Source of the DNA: Toxonevra muliebris
Taxonomy: Eukaryota > Arthropoda > Insecta > Diptera > Pallopteridae
Length of the DNA: 64,000 nucleotides
Reading direction: 5' to 3'
Assembly (NCBI GenBank): GCA_963691655.1
Contig: OY829326.1
Coordinates: forward strand, 19,270,878 to 19,334,877
Translations under genes and position numbers: made by a program
The notes under the pieces: model-generated
What the model was told of the DNA's origin: nothing
Databases searched by the model: none
The model's input: only the letters and a program-made list of their open reading frames with translations
Shown here: positions 34,964 to 46,410 of the stretch, one piece after another
Layout of the letters: each line of letters opens with the position of its first letter
Numbering within the stretch: the stretch's first letter is position 1

Positions 34964-37043
34964 TGTACATTAGATAGCTTATTTGCTCCATACATTTTGC
35001 TAAAGTATTTCAGATCTTAATAATGACAGCGGAATATGAAAATAGGGTGGTAAAAACCAATTAAAATAAAAAAAAAAAATTTTAATTTGCGAAAACTGGA
35101 TGCGCTACTCCGAAAACCGTGATTTTTAAGGACGTTTTACAATATGTTTGGGATTTTGTATGGAAAATGTATTCAACTTGCATATAAAAGATTTTCAGAT
35201 AACCATGTCTATGTAAAAAATGCCGCTAAAGTGAATAGCGTACCCAGTTTTTTGATACAACTGAACCCTAAGCCATCCCTAGCGCCTAAAGTGACCATTT
35301 GGTTTTTTTTTACGAATTTTTAAATTCACCCGTTAGGATTTTGAATATAGCGGTAATTTTTTTAAAATAAAGGTACGTAGGATTGTAGGTAATTCAATTT
35401 AGTTTATTTTAAGTACAAACATTTTTCAAATCGAGTTATATTTGAACTAGTAAATTAACTTTTAGTGAACCCATGTCGACTACAATCAAGTTCACCTTTG
35501 ATAAATGTCGTCAAAAAATTGCACGAAAAAACAAGGCAGGAGTTGAAAAAATTGTCTTATCGTGGAAATTTGTATTCTTTATTTTCGTCTGTCAATTACA
35601 GTATTATAAGTACAGGTTTCCCACGTACAACACGGCATTCGTAGAGCACGATTTCGCTCTAACACGATTTGTTGATAGCAGAAATCCCCATATAACACGA
35701 TGACACTATAGCACGATTTCCTTCCAACACGATTTGCAAATACCTGAATCCCTGGTATAACATGATAAGTGAAAATAGTTTGGAAATTCAAATCGCTTTT
35801 TAAATTTGTTAATAAGCTATTTAACTACAACTCTAATTTTTGTTTGCTAAATTTATCAAATTCCAGTTCACTCTGTGTTCTAGTTTCATTGTTTTTTGCT
35901 TGTTAAATTTAAATTTTTTCTTTAAATCTTCCAATAAATTATCTGTTAAGTGCTTATTATTAAAATTTTTTTAATATAAAATCAATATACTTACTTTCTG
36001 TTTTTTTACTTTTTACAATCAAAATTAAAAACTTTAATTTATTAATAAAAGAGAGAAAATGTATCAAACCGTACAAAAAGTTAAAATATACATAAAGCAA
36101 ATGAATGCCCCTGCATGTGACAGCTCGAATGACACTAATCCCAAAAAGTTGTTTTTTTAAACTCTTGGAACATATCCCTATTTTTAACCTACTTGTACTA
36201 CATAACCCTATTTTTGTACGATTTCGTATATAATACGGCAGATTTCTAAATTCTTGGAGCCTAACTCCGCTTTTTATACTGGTTCCTTGTTCCGCATAAC
36301 ATGAATTCGCACAACACGATGCTTTTTTGGAACCTAACAATCGTGTTATACGGGGACACCTGTATTACATATTGATATAAATCCACAATTTTGACGCAAG
36401 AGTTTAAGTATGGAGAACATTTTAAAAGTTAGTAGTTACTTCTTAATTGGTAAGTTTCATTAATTTAATGCAATTTTTTTAACGTCTGCTTTGTTTTTTG
36501 GAATTTTTTGGCGACATTTGTCAAAGATGAACTTGATTGTACTCGACATGGGTTCACTAAAAGTTAATTTACTAGTTCAAATATAACTCGATTTGAAAAA
36601 TTTTTGCTTTTTAAATAAACTAAATTGAATTACCTACAATCGTACTTACTTTAATTTTAAAAAAATTACCGCTATATTCAAAATCCTAACGGGTGAATTT
36701 AAAAATTCGAAAAAAGTGCCAAATGGTCAATTTAGGCGCTAGTGGTGGCTTAGGGCTCAGTTGTATCAAAAAACTGGGTACGCCATTCGCTTTAGCGGCA
36801 TTTTTTAGATAGACATGGTTATCTGAAAATCTTTTATATGCAAGTTGAATTCTTTTTCCATACAAAATCCCAAAACTATTGTAAAACATCCTTAAAAATC
36901 ACGGTTTTCGGAGTAGCGCATCCAGTTTTCACAAATTTAAATTTTTTTTTTCATTTTAATTGGTTTTTGACACCCTATTTTCATATTCTGCTGTCACAAT
37001 TAAGATCTGAAATACTTTAGCAAAATAAGCCATCTAGTGTACA
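34964..37043. mobile_element. Long-inverted-repeat (foldback-like) element, arms about 570 bp
   Basis: The left arm (34964-35545) and right arm (36481-37043) are reverse complements over their whole length with scattered differences. Matching landmarks include TTGCTAAAGTATTTCAGATC, GATGCGCTACTCCGAAAACC, AGATTTTCAGATAACCATG and TACAATCAAGTTCA. Both outer limits meet TGTACA, itself palindromic, so the exact end and target duplication are ambiguous. No transposase is visible in the arms. The loop holds about 180 bp of own sequence plus a Tigger/pogo-like element. The arrangement resembles foldback or long-TIR DNA transposons. Confidence 0.82.
35611..36364. mobile_element. Tigger/pogo-like non-autonomous element (35613-36362) with TA target duplication
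   Basis: Ends read inward are CAGGTTTCCCACGTACAACA and CAGGTGTCCCCGTATAACAC, with TA on both outer sides. Repeated AACACGATTT/GCACGATTTC strings just inside the ends resemble the subterminal repeats of Tigger elements. The 750 bp carry no transposase frame. It sits in the loop of the long-inverted-repeat element, so it inserted after that element. Confidence 0.78.
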
Positions 37044-37064
37044 TTAACCACCAATGATAGGCTA

Positions 37065-37425
37065 TTAGGTGCGTTCGAGAGGAAGATATTCTGCAAGATC
37101 TATGAGTCACGATGCGTGAACGACATGTATCGAATAAGAAGGAGTCATAAGCTGTATTAAATGTACGCCGACATTTTCGTAGTCAAGCGCATAAAAATCC
37201 AGCGGTTCCGCTGGCTAGGACATGTTAAGCTAATGGAGGAAAACGTTCAGGGTAAAAAGGTATTCTTCCTGAGCCACCGTGTTGGAACGGGCAAAAAACG
37301 ATGACCGAATTTTCGTTGGAAAGCAACACGTGCCAACACGCGAGTAGCAGAGGCGACTGGGAAAGCTTCACTGAGGCGGCCAGTACCGATCATCGGTTGT
37401 AGTGCTACAACTAAATAAATGAGAA
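37065..37425 (+). mobile_element. LINE 3'-end fragment
   Basis: The + strand translates in broken frames as ERKIFCKIYESRCVNDMYRI, RRSHKLY, then IQRFRWLGHVKLMEENVQGK with KVF. This is the C-terminal block of insect LINE reverse transcriptases (WLGHV..M..KK). It ends in ACAACTAAATAAATGAGAAT, a typical 3' tail. 5'-truncated and inactive. It abuts the inverted-repeat element. Confidence 0.8.
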
Positions 37426-37429
37426 TATT

Positions 37430-37742
37430 TTTCTGAGGTTAGAGTGGCTGTCGAGAGACACACTTAGGCCTTAATGGCCCATTGTGATACCACATAGTTG
37501 GACCTACAGTTTAACGCCGATTCCGAACGGCGGTGTGGCAATTTTTTATCGGTTTGGTGGTTTTGCCATTACCAACCAGTGTGTGTACTTGTACACTATC
37601 TTATATTTCTCATACACTTCATATTGATAGTGAATATAAGAAAGTTATGAAAATTAACCACCAGACGAAGACGGGAATCGAACCCGAACCTCCCAGACGA
37701 AAGTCTAGTGCACTATCCACTAGGCTATTGAGGTCGTCCTGA
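37430..37742 (-). mobile_element. tRNA-derived SINE, copy 1
   Basis: On the - strand a tRNA-like head starts at 37738 with GACGACCTCAATAGC, then A box TAGCCTAGTGG, an anticodon arm with a 7-base loop whose middle reads TTC (Glu-like), and the canonical B box GGTTCGATTCC, ending near 37662. A body of about 220 bp follows, ending with the conserved module at 37513-37446. It is close to copy 2 at 45955-46268. The head has polymerase III promoter boxes but is a repeat and not a tRNA gene. Confidence 0.85.
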
Positions 37743-38440
37743 ATATAACTAGGAATTAAAATTACTCAACATCAAAAGTTGATAAAAAATTTCTTAGATT
37801 TTTTTTCATGCTTAAGGGCCCTCTAACTTTGTTCACATTTTAGAAAAGCCAATGCAGGGAAAAGAATGTTCACGTTATCGCGAGTTCACTGTATGCAACA
37901 ATAATTATTTAGTTAATTATTTGGTTAAATTTGCGCTACATATAAAATTATTCATCATAAATGCGTTGATACAAAAATATGTGATATTTTGAATTCGGAA
38001 TATTTTTGAAATAAATCGAGACTCAATAAAAAACTAAAATGAGTCCCTTCTGCACTCGTCACATGATATGATAACATATTTTACGTATTGTTGTTTACTT
38101 GGTTATAAAAGTTTTCGTTTTTATATTCCATGTGCTTTTTTTAATTCTTCATATTCTATTTTTAACCCACTTTTTCGCTTTTTGCACATCTACATCGCGT
38201 AATGTTGATATTATTTTACAATTGTGATTGGATAATAATTAAAAACAAATTTTGATATACTTAGTCCCCTAATTCCATTGATATATAAATATATTCCACA
38301 ACCGTTTTTGATGCATAAATTATATTTTATTTTAATAATTTAAGTGCATCCTAACATAACAAAATTTACAATCTTATTATGAATGTGTTGGCCCTAGACA
38401 TTATTATGAGTTGCATACTTTAACAATTCAGCATAGTTTT
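37743..38440. other. AT-rich stretch, nothing recognised
   Basis: No coding sequence, element ends or notable structure that I can support. Confidence 0.4.
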
Positions 38441-38677
38441 GGGGTGCAGTTCACCACCCTCCATCTAGAGGTACGAAAGCTTAGCATAACCGGCACCATA
38501 TTTACAGACAAAGTAATATATGTGCGGTATACTTTTGGGCTCCTGTTTTTAATATTAAAAATTCACCTATCTTAATCAGTTTTTTCTAATAACAAGACAG
38601 GATAATTTCGGGGAGCAATTCACCTCCTTCACATGGTGGTACGAAAGTTTAACATAACCGTCACTACATTTGTTTAA
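38441..38677 (+). repeat. Pair of diverged 67-bp direct repeats
   Basis: GGGGTGCAGTTCACC at 38441 and GGGGAGCAATTCACC at 38611 each lead into GTACGAAAG.TTA.CATAACCG.CAC.A. The unit spacing is 170 bp. The family is not recognised. The following stretch to 39897 is AT-rich with T runs (39068-39100) and no gene seen. Confidence 0.6.
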
Positions 38678-39928
38678 GCACACACTTATAAACTTACACA
38701 TACTCACACGACCCCGAACTGACATTTGATTTTAATTTCTATCAATGTATCGAGTAAAGATGTTATCACATCAAAAATAAAAGCAAGGCTGAAATCTTCG
38801 TAAAGTTACATTTCAGAAAGAGTACATTACTATACGGAGATATTTTTGAAAATTGAACTTTGATGCAAACTTCTAGAAAACTTTTGACTCAATTTTCAAC
38901 CTTTTTTCGAAAAGAAACAGTTATTTCGAAAATCAAACCTATATGTAGGTAACATATATAAAAATTATGCATTTTCTTCTTCTAACCTAATTCCAAATTT
39001 TTACATTTCATTACAGTTATAAAAAACTCGTATCAAACTACCAAAAAATTCCAATGCCACATTCCGTTTGTTTTTTTTTGTTTTTTTTTTTTTTTTTTAA
39101 GTTGACAATAAATCAAAAGACCGTCAACAGACGCATTCTAGGTCTAATTGGGCAATAAAATATGAAGCAGCAATTTTCATTGCTGGAATTTAATGCTTGG
39201 TTTTTGTTGCTATAGTTGTTGTTGTTTAGTTTTGTAAAGGTATTATTGAGAAATCGTATGCTATTCTTGATTACAATGTGTGATGTGGTGTGGGTATACG
39301 ATGTATGCACATACTACATATATGTATGTGGAATACTGTATGTTGTTTGTAAATAATGATTACGTGAAGAAATTCTTGAGTTACATACCTACAGACATAT
39401 GTACATACTTGCACATATTCCTCGTATTGCGTACAATGCGATTAAGCATGAATAGTTGTTTATTTTTTACATTACAACGTCTTAGATTTCTATACACAAC
39501 AAATCACCACACCATACCACACATTTCTACTTTTTTAAATATAATTTACTACTCGTATGTGCATATGTATGTGTGAATATGAAAGCTTAATAAAGCTATT
39601 AAAGTTTACCCCCTCCATACCGTTCCATTTTCAGGGAGGTGCAGCAATAGCATTAAATCTTCCCTTCCGGTTTTCGTCAAATGTTGCTGCTGGGTGCACT
39701 GCAGTTGCAGTCATGTTCACAGGTATTTGCAATATGAAATTAAGTTCTTCGGCAAACTATTTCATTGGAAACGTTATGCTTTCTAACAATTTTAATAATA
39801 CAATATCAATTTTAAGTTTGTAACAGGAAGTGTATCGCTCCATTGTTGGCTTTACGTAGTCGTACATAAATATGTATATACCATAGAGGAATTCATGTTA
39901 TAGTGCGGACACATGAGAGTGAATTTCG

Positions 39929-40411
39929 TTGAAATTCCGCATTTCAAATTTAGGTGGACACACGACAAAAAAGGAATACCAAATTCGTTTTTTGCCAGAT
40001 TATAATTTTGGAGAAGAACAAGAATTTTCGTGTGGATTTGGACACCAAGAATTTATATATGGCAATAAGTTAGTCTCCGACTACATTATTTTATTTTTTC
40101 ACTTAGGCTGTGGTTTTATTGCGAGTATGCTCGGCGAACACCATGAAATTGTTGTTGCACCGAACACAAAGAGAGTCTGTACTCACTCTAACACCAAATA
40201 CGATATGCTCGGTGTATTGTACACCGAGCACGCCGAATATTCAGGGTGGCAATGGGTCGTTTTTCAAAACAGTATCATTACATACAAAATAGTATTAAAC
40301 AAACGAGTATATTGTAACAAAAAGCAACTCTACAACGAGCTGAATGTAACCTCCTCTACAGAGCACGGGAGAAAATGTTTTGTGTTCGTCGAACACCGAG
40401 CACCAATATAA
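39929..40411 (+). other. Unassigned 160-codon open frame inside the TTA-flanked element
   Basis: I do not recognise this protein. The frame is open from a TTG at 39929 to a stop at 40411; the first ATG comes far downstream. It has no clear domain, signal peptide or membrane helix. Part of it is made of palindromic TGCTCGG/CCGAGCA modules, so it may be open by chance. It is unusually long for this AT-rich background. Confidence 0.25.
40128..40404. repeat. Nested palindromic modules TGCTCGG..CCGAGCA
   Basis: TGCTCGGCGAACACC at 40128 is mirrored by GAACACCGAGCACC at 40391. In between, TGCTCGGTGTA/TACACCGAGCA (40206-40230) forms a perfect 11-bp stem with a 3-base loop. It may be a mini-element nested in the larger one. 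Confidence 0.65.
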
Positions 40412-41079
40412 CCAGGCGCTTAATAAATACCACAAGAGCTGCTGTTATGAAATCAAAATGACAAAAAGTTAAAAAAAATGTAAAAGGTCTTAAATTTTTT
40501 CCTGTTTTTTACAACTTTGTGTTTAAGGGTTGCTAGTTATTTTCTTTATTTCAGACACATTTCAACGAAATGACACTTTCATTTGATACTTTTTGTATGG
40601 CGAAATTCTGCATTTCAGATGCATTTCAACGAAATGTTAAATTTGCCTTAAATGCGCTCTCGTGTGTTCGTACTATTAGTTGCAAATTACAAGTTGCAAG
40701 TCAATCTGGTGCTCTTTTGAAGGAAACGAACATCATTTTCACATGAAATGCGGTTATTGATATAAAATTGAAAATAAATCTAGTGTTATTGTTTATTGTT
40801 GGGAAATATATTATCATATATACGCAAAATGATGATCAAAAAATATTAATTGCTTTCAAAAAGAAATATTGGATGACTTTTAATCAGGGATTTTTTTTTT
40901 GCAGTACTCTTGAGTTAAAGTATAACAACGACGAATACATTTGCCGACAGATTGTTACCCTTTTATTCTTCCGCACTGCCTTCTACCCTATACTTCTTTT
41001 AAACTCTTCCATCGAAGAACACTGCAGTGAACTCCGGATCCCGAAGCGAATACTTTCTGTTTTTAACAATTTTTTATTT

Positions 41080-41533
41080 TAAAGGCAAGCATAGACACAC
41101 GTGATTTTGTCGCACTGTTGTTCTAGCGTTTTCAATACTGCAAACTCCCAAACTTTCAAAACCGCACGTTACCTCAAATTGTTGCGATTTTTCAGCTCTA
41201 TTGAATTGTTTTATTTGTAAGCGTCAGAAGTTGAAAAATCAATTTCCCGCAGATGAAGATATAGCGCTATTATTTTTTGATAGAAGGTTTTATAATAATA
41301 AATAAATTTCGTATTAAGTATTATCTTTTTTTTACTCTTCGTAAGAATCATGATTTATTTTCAATAAATTTTTCGTTATCGATATTTTTTTTAAAACAAC
41401 TATTCAGTTCGGATGTTTGAAAGTATTCTGCGACAAAGACGCGCCTGTGTGCTCCTGTCCATACAACATAAAGTGTTGCATTTTTACAACCTTTGTCGCA
41501 GCGATAAATCGTGTGTGTCTGTGCATGCCTTAA
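41080..41533. mobile_element. PIF/Harbinger-like MITE (41083-41530) with TAA target duplication
   Basis: Ends read inward are AGGCAAGCATAGACACACGT and AGGCATGCACAGACACACAC, continuing to TTTGTCGC/GCGACAAA. TAA lies on both sides (41080-41082, 41531-41533). The 448 bp have no coding frame. The TWA duplication suggests PIF/Harbinger. Confidence 0.68.
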
Positions 41534-43480
41534 ATTGAATTTGTTACCATGATAAATTGAATTTCATTTTTCGCTCTTTGAATAAGATTTATATGTTGAG
41601 TTTGATTATTCGTTTGTAATTTAATGATTATTTCGTAAATCGTGGATTATACTCAGGACGTGCTTTATTCAAGGAAATTTCTTTCACCAAAGACAACATA
41701 TTTGAGACCTCAGGCTGCGTAACGAGAGATAATTGGCTGGAGGGAGTGATGGTGAAGAATGGCTTCCACTTAAACCCATTTTTTAAGTTTAATGTATATA
41801 TGTATCAAACCCTTAAGTTTTCAGTGCACATGTCTCCAAAATTTTCCTTAAAACGTCATTACCCATGAGAATCTCATACATTTTGATCGTTGGACATGGA
41901 TGAAAAAAAAGTTTAAACGACGAAATCATTTAAATTCAACGTTGTCATTTCCACTGCAGTAATGGAAATGGAAAAATTTCATTCCCTGTAATTGCAATAG
42001 TGTACACGTCTTCAAGTATAATTTCAAGCAACAATAGTAAAAAATAGTAATCGCAGCAGTGAAGAGGTTAGTCTTTCATTGCTCTAGCTCCAGCTCGAGC
42101 TCCGGGCAAAACAGTGTGCTCCACAACTCTTCGCTCCAGTTCCATGCTTCGCTTCAAAGCCCTGATTTAAATTTTATGAAGAGCATACGAAAAACAGATG
42201 AAAGTTTCACAATACCTAGAAAGTGGGTTTGAACTAGCTTTGAAATTATGCCCGTGTTTACACCAACAGGAAGTATTAAGTATGTAAATATTAAATTCAA
42301 CGTAAATATTTTGGACTAGAAAAGCTACGTTAAGCAAATGAAAGGCATAACTGTGAACAGTGTGGCTTGTTTGAATTTATTAAGATCGTAGATTGTATAA
42401 CACATTGAGTCCATAGCGATAAAAGATCTTAAGTGGCAAGAAAAATATTCTGAGGGTCGCTTTTTCATAAGCGCACTGTTTATTAGATATATGAACTCTA
42501 CTTGTAACGCGTGGAGTTTTGCGTTAACGAAGAATGTATGAATTCCGGTTGAAATTCTTATATAATTCTGAAGATCACATTAACTGATAGAGCGTGGAGG
42601 TTTGCAAAAATTCGTTCACAACATTAAACGAGCGGAAGGTTAACGCTAGTAATGCATCGGCGATGTTTTATAGACTTGAAAACTTGTCTTCTTCTGTCTG
42701 TAGCTTCAGTCCTAGTGTTGAAAGGTTTTGGGAGATTATTGGCAAAATAATTCGATTTTATTTAGAAGATTAAATTTACATTTCTAGTAAGATCCTGAAT
42801 AAAAATATGTACTAATGTAAAAGCTCGGAGCTTCAAAAGGGATGCCTAATTGTTACATAAAAAATAAACAACTTCGTTTTAAAACCTACTTAAATTGTAA
42901 AATATATTTCTGAGAACAATAAAGTAAAATTTCCGTATTACAAATGAAAAACAGCCTAACTCGACTTATGAAGGATATTATTTTATCATATATTTGATTA
43001 AATTATTTTGAAACAGTTCTAAAGTTTCTTTAATATTTCTATTCTTTCAGCTGTTATGCCTTTTTACTACAGATTTATGTATGCAGTGCTTTCAATTATT
43101 TTTTTTTTTTATTGTCACATCTTTTAATTAAAACAAGAAGAAGATTTTTATTGTGACAAATTCTTCTGATTTAGGTCCTTTTATAATGAAAGGAGAAAAT
43201 AAAAACAGAATACATTACATATTTCCCGCCCCCCAATTAAGCCAATATTAACGTGTGTAAAAGACAACTTAACAAAACAAAAAACAAATCAAATATACAA
43301 CAACACCCAAAAAGCACAAACACATTCGAAGACTGGGGTGAGAGGGTGGGTAAAAAAATATTTAAGTATTTAATATAAATACACATATACAGATACTAGT
43401 AAGCGTTGGTGCACTCATACAACTAAACATGCACTCTACCACATGCTTACCCCACCAACTACACCAATAACAACAAATGA
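41534..43480. other. Non-coding stretch; possible hAT-type end at 42060-42175
   Basis: AT-rich. At 42175-42060 the - strand reads AGGGCTTTGAAGCGAAGC then GGAGCGAAGAG and GGAGCTCGAGCTGGAGC, a GGAGC-rich pattern seen at some hAT termini. The second end is not identified. Nothing else recognised. Confidence 0.35.
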
Positions 43481-43489
43481 TCTTGCGAT

Positions 43490-43700
43490 CGGCAATCACG
43501 AAATTCCAAAGTCAGCAAAACCACAAAGCGAACGAACTACGACGACGATGACGACGCGTTGCGTTCATTGTACAACGGAGCGGAGCGGCGTCGCAGCGCT
43601 GTATCTCTCAAACGCCTGATGCCATCGGCTGCGTAGCTGTTGCTGTCGTCGTCGCCGTCGCCGTTGAGGTTGCATACCGACCCGATCTACAATCTTGAAG
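43490..43700. promoter_or_regulatory. GC-richer patch, possible regulatory or promoter region
   Basis: This 200-bp patch stands out from its AT-rich surroundings (GACGACGATGACGACGCG, CGGAGCGGAGCGGCGTCGC, GTCGTCGTCGCC). No TATA box at a usable distance, no recognised exon. A frame at 43695-43955 translates to a basic, low-complexity peptide without a domain. Could be a conserved enhancer or a TATA-less promoter; low confidence. Confidence 0.25.
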
Positions 43701-43959
43701 CGCCAATTATTTTTCCATGCGACTCTCAATCGTCATCGCAATGTGAGTATCAAAAGCACCAAACATCAACAGCACCCCCAGCTTGCCGCCGCACCCAAAA
43801 CTAGTCGTCGCACCACACTCTTAATGAACAAGACGAATGCACGAAACGAAAGAGCTCGAAATGTTCAACGGGCGACAACGATGATCAAACGACGAACAAC
43901 GATGGATACATTGATATTAAAAGCTGTGAGACCTAAACAGACCGAGGAAAGTTAGCTGC

Positions 43960-45940
43960 AAACGATCTGCCAGCCGAGTTGCAAAAGTTGTGAATGAAAT
44001 GACTTTAGACCTCTCTCTCTCTGGAATGTGGTCGTGCATGAAACAGCAATTGGCCCAAGACAGAGATGCCATGCTAGAGATCTTCTGGATGTAGTGGTGC
44101 AGAGAATGTTGAATGGTATAGTTTTATTGTTGGATGATGTGATGGTGTTGTATTGAAATAATGTTTTGTTTTCATATGTATGTATTTATTGAGATAACGT
44201 AAATATTCAATAGATTTCTCTTTTTCCATTTACATGTGTGCGTTCGCGTGTTCCGCGTGCATGTATGCGTAAATGATAGAGATGAGTGAGCGAGCTCATC
44301 TATACGAAATATTGAAATATTGTAATTAAATTGAGAACACCAATGAATATGCGTGTATTGGTGAAATTTATTGATGCTGTGTGTTCGTTCTTCTCTTTTT
44401 GTCGTGCGCATATACACTTTGCTAAAGGGGTAAGTACAGAAAGAGGGTGCTTGAAAAATAATAATGGCGGAATTGAAATACCCCTTTCGAATTGAATTTT
44501 GAAAATTTAATTTTACAAAAGAATTTATTAAATAATTACAAATTTTTAATTTAAAATATTTAATGCGATTTTACAAGAATAGAGAAATTAATTGGTATAA
44601 ATTTTTTCTCAAAAAAAAAATTCGTGTTTCTTAAGAAAACCTTATCCTTTTATTTAAGGATAGACCTTTTACAATGACTAATCCGCTGTCCTCCCGTTTG
44701 TTTCAACTAAAAAAAATAGTTTTTGTTTGCCAAATTTAAACGAGTAAGATTGAAGAAGAGCAAAGCCCGAATTTTCTATCAATGATTGGACTTAAATATA
44801 CTAACACAGGACTTTCTTTTTAATTTGAAAATTTTACCCTCTATTGGTTGTTATTTTTTAGTCTGACAGGAAACCAAAATTATGACATGTCTGTCTATTA
44901 CTTACATCACATTTGCATTAAAATTATCGATTGGAACTATGCAGGAATCGATAAGTCATTTCAAACACTAATTCCCAAATATGAACCTTATAACAATTTG
45001 TTTGTTGTTCTACGACATTTGTCGGCGATTGCTATACAGAAAGACTCAGTCTCTGGTGAGTGAAATAATTCCAACAGTCGCTAAAGTCCACAAAGAAGAA
45101 GTTATAGTGAAACTTTGTTAATTCGATTAAGCCTTACCCATTCTTCTCATTGCAAGAGTACAAATTTGGATGCAATTTTCTTATTGAAAATACTTTTGAA
45201 CTAATTTTGGCGGCAAAAAATTAATTTAAAAATTTGCTCATCTTACTTAATTTGTTAGATATTATTTCCTGTATCTTTAACTTACTTGATTTTAAATTTA
45301 TAACCTCTAGAACCCTCACCATTTTCCTCTACTCATCTTCAGTTCTTCTAATTTTTTGGGCAACATAGGGCTTCAATGAAATGCGATCCTTTCTAAATGA
45401 TTCAAGGCTTTTCCCGTTTTCTACTGCCTCGATTTCGTTGTAGTTGATTGCGTTACATTAACTTTCATAACTTTCGGTTAGGCTGCGATTTAAAACCAGC
45501 TTCTTCGCTTTACCATAACCGATTTCACTGATATCTATGACCATTGGTACAATTACTCAAAACATAATGCATATTTACAATTACTCAAAATTTAAAACGT
45601 TTGCATTATTGAGAATTCTCAATTTATTCGTCATGAAAACTTGAAAAAATTATCTTGAAAAATTAAAACTTTTGAGTTATGATAGTATAGTCGCAAATGA
45701 GGAATCTTCTATTCATTTTTAAATGAGTTTGAACAAAAATAAAAAGGTATTTCTTTAGTTAGGTTAACTTAAGCTTTGACCACGCTCATTGAAGTTATAT
45801 GTTATAATGAATAGGAATATTTAATTTTATTCCAAAATATGTCCCCAAGAGAAATACCTCAAATGAACATAATGACAACCTTCAATTGATAAATTTTATG
45901 ATGCATATCTAAGGAAAGATAGTTGCCTTTTCATCAGGTT
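43960..45940. other. Non-coding stretch, nothing firm recognised
   Basis: AT-rich with scattered short open frames of ordinary length (44848-45063, and a - strand stretch at about 45340-45550 reading VPMVIDISEIGYGKAKKLV, which I cannot assign). No element ends identified. Confidence 0.35.
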
Positions 45941-45943
45941 TCC

Positions 45944-46279
45944 AGGAAATACTACGTTAGGTTAGGTTGGAGTGGCTGTCGAGAGACACACTTAGGCCTG
46001 AACGGCCCATTGTGATACCACATAGTTGGACCTACAGTTTAACGCCGATTCCAAACGGCGGTGTGGCAATTTTTTATCGGCTTGGTGGTTTTGCCATTAG
46101 CAACCAAGGTGTGTACTTGTTCACTATCTTATAATTCTCATATACATTATATTGATGGTGAATATAAGAAAGTTATGAAAATTAACCACCAGACGAAGAC
46201 GGGAATCGAACCTGAACTTCCCTGATGAAAGCCTAGTGCACTACCCACTAGACTATCGAGGTCGTCAAAGGAAATACTA
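45944..46279 (-). mobile_element. tRNA-derived SINE, copy 2, complete with 11-bp target duplication
   Basis: AGGAAATACTA at 45944-45954 is repeated exactly at 46269-46279, framing the insertion. On the - strand a tRNA-like head (46266-46190) has A box TAGTCTAGTGG and a B box reading GGTTCGATTCC, followed by about 230 bp of body ending in AACCTAACCTAAC. It matches copy 1 closely over the whole body. The exact target duplication and pol III boxes show L1-style retrotransposition by a partner LINE, which is not identified here. Confidence 0.9.
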
Positions 46280-46410
46280 AGATATTAAAAATAGATTGGA
46301 CTTAGCACAGGCTTATCTATAACTGCGTTTTTTTAAGCCCATAACATCATCGCAAGACCAATTTTACATGACTTGGGAATGGAGGAAAATAACAATTTTC
46401 CTGCACAACA

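Larger units (their letters stand above)
39898..40678. mobile_element. Element with 26-bp inverted ends and TTA target duplication (39901-40675)
   Basis: Ends read inward are TAGTGCGGACACATGAGAGT and TAGTACGAACACACGAGAGC; 21 of the first 26 positions agree. TTA lies on both outer sides (39898-39900, 40676-40678). A 3-bp TWA duplication points to the PIF/Harbinger superfamily, though CACTA elements also make 3-bp duplications. AACGAAAT and GCATTTC strings recur near both ends. It carries a 160-codon + strand frame of no recognised family. Confidence 0.62.

Noticed and set aside
36686..36889. 67-codon frame in the right arm of the long inverted repeat
   Set aside because: The matching region of the left arm has differences that break the frame, so it is not under protein-level selection.
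37662..37738. tRNA-like sequence with A and B boxes, as a real tRNA gene
   Set aside because: The same head occurs at 46190-46266 attached to the same 230-bp body, the acceptor stem pairs at only about five positions, and the second copy is flanked by an 11-bp target duplication. It is the head of a SINE.
40206..40230. Stem-loop as a rho-independent terminator
   Set aside because: The sequence is eukaryotic, there is no following T run, and the stem is one of several palindromic modules of a transposable element.
43695..43955. Basic 86-codon frame after the GC-rich patch
   Set aside because: Rich in Arg, Lys and Thr without a domain, and its composition follows the ACGA-rich DNA. The start is a TTG, not an ATG.
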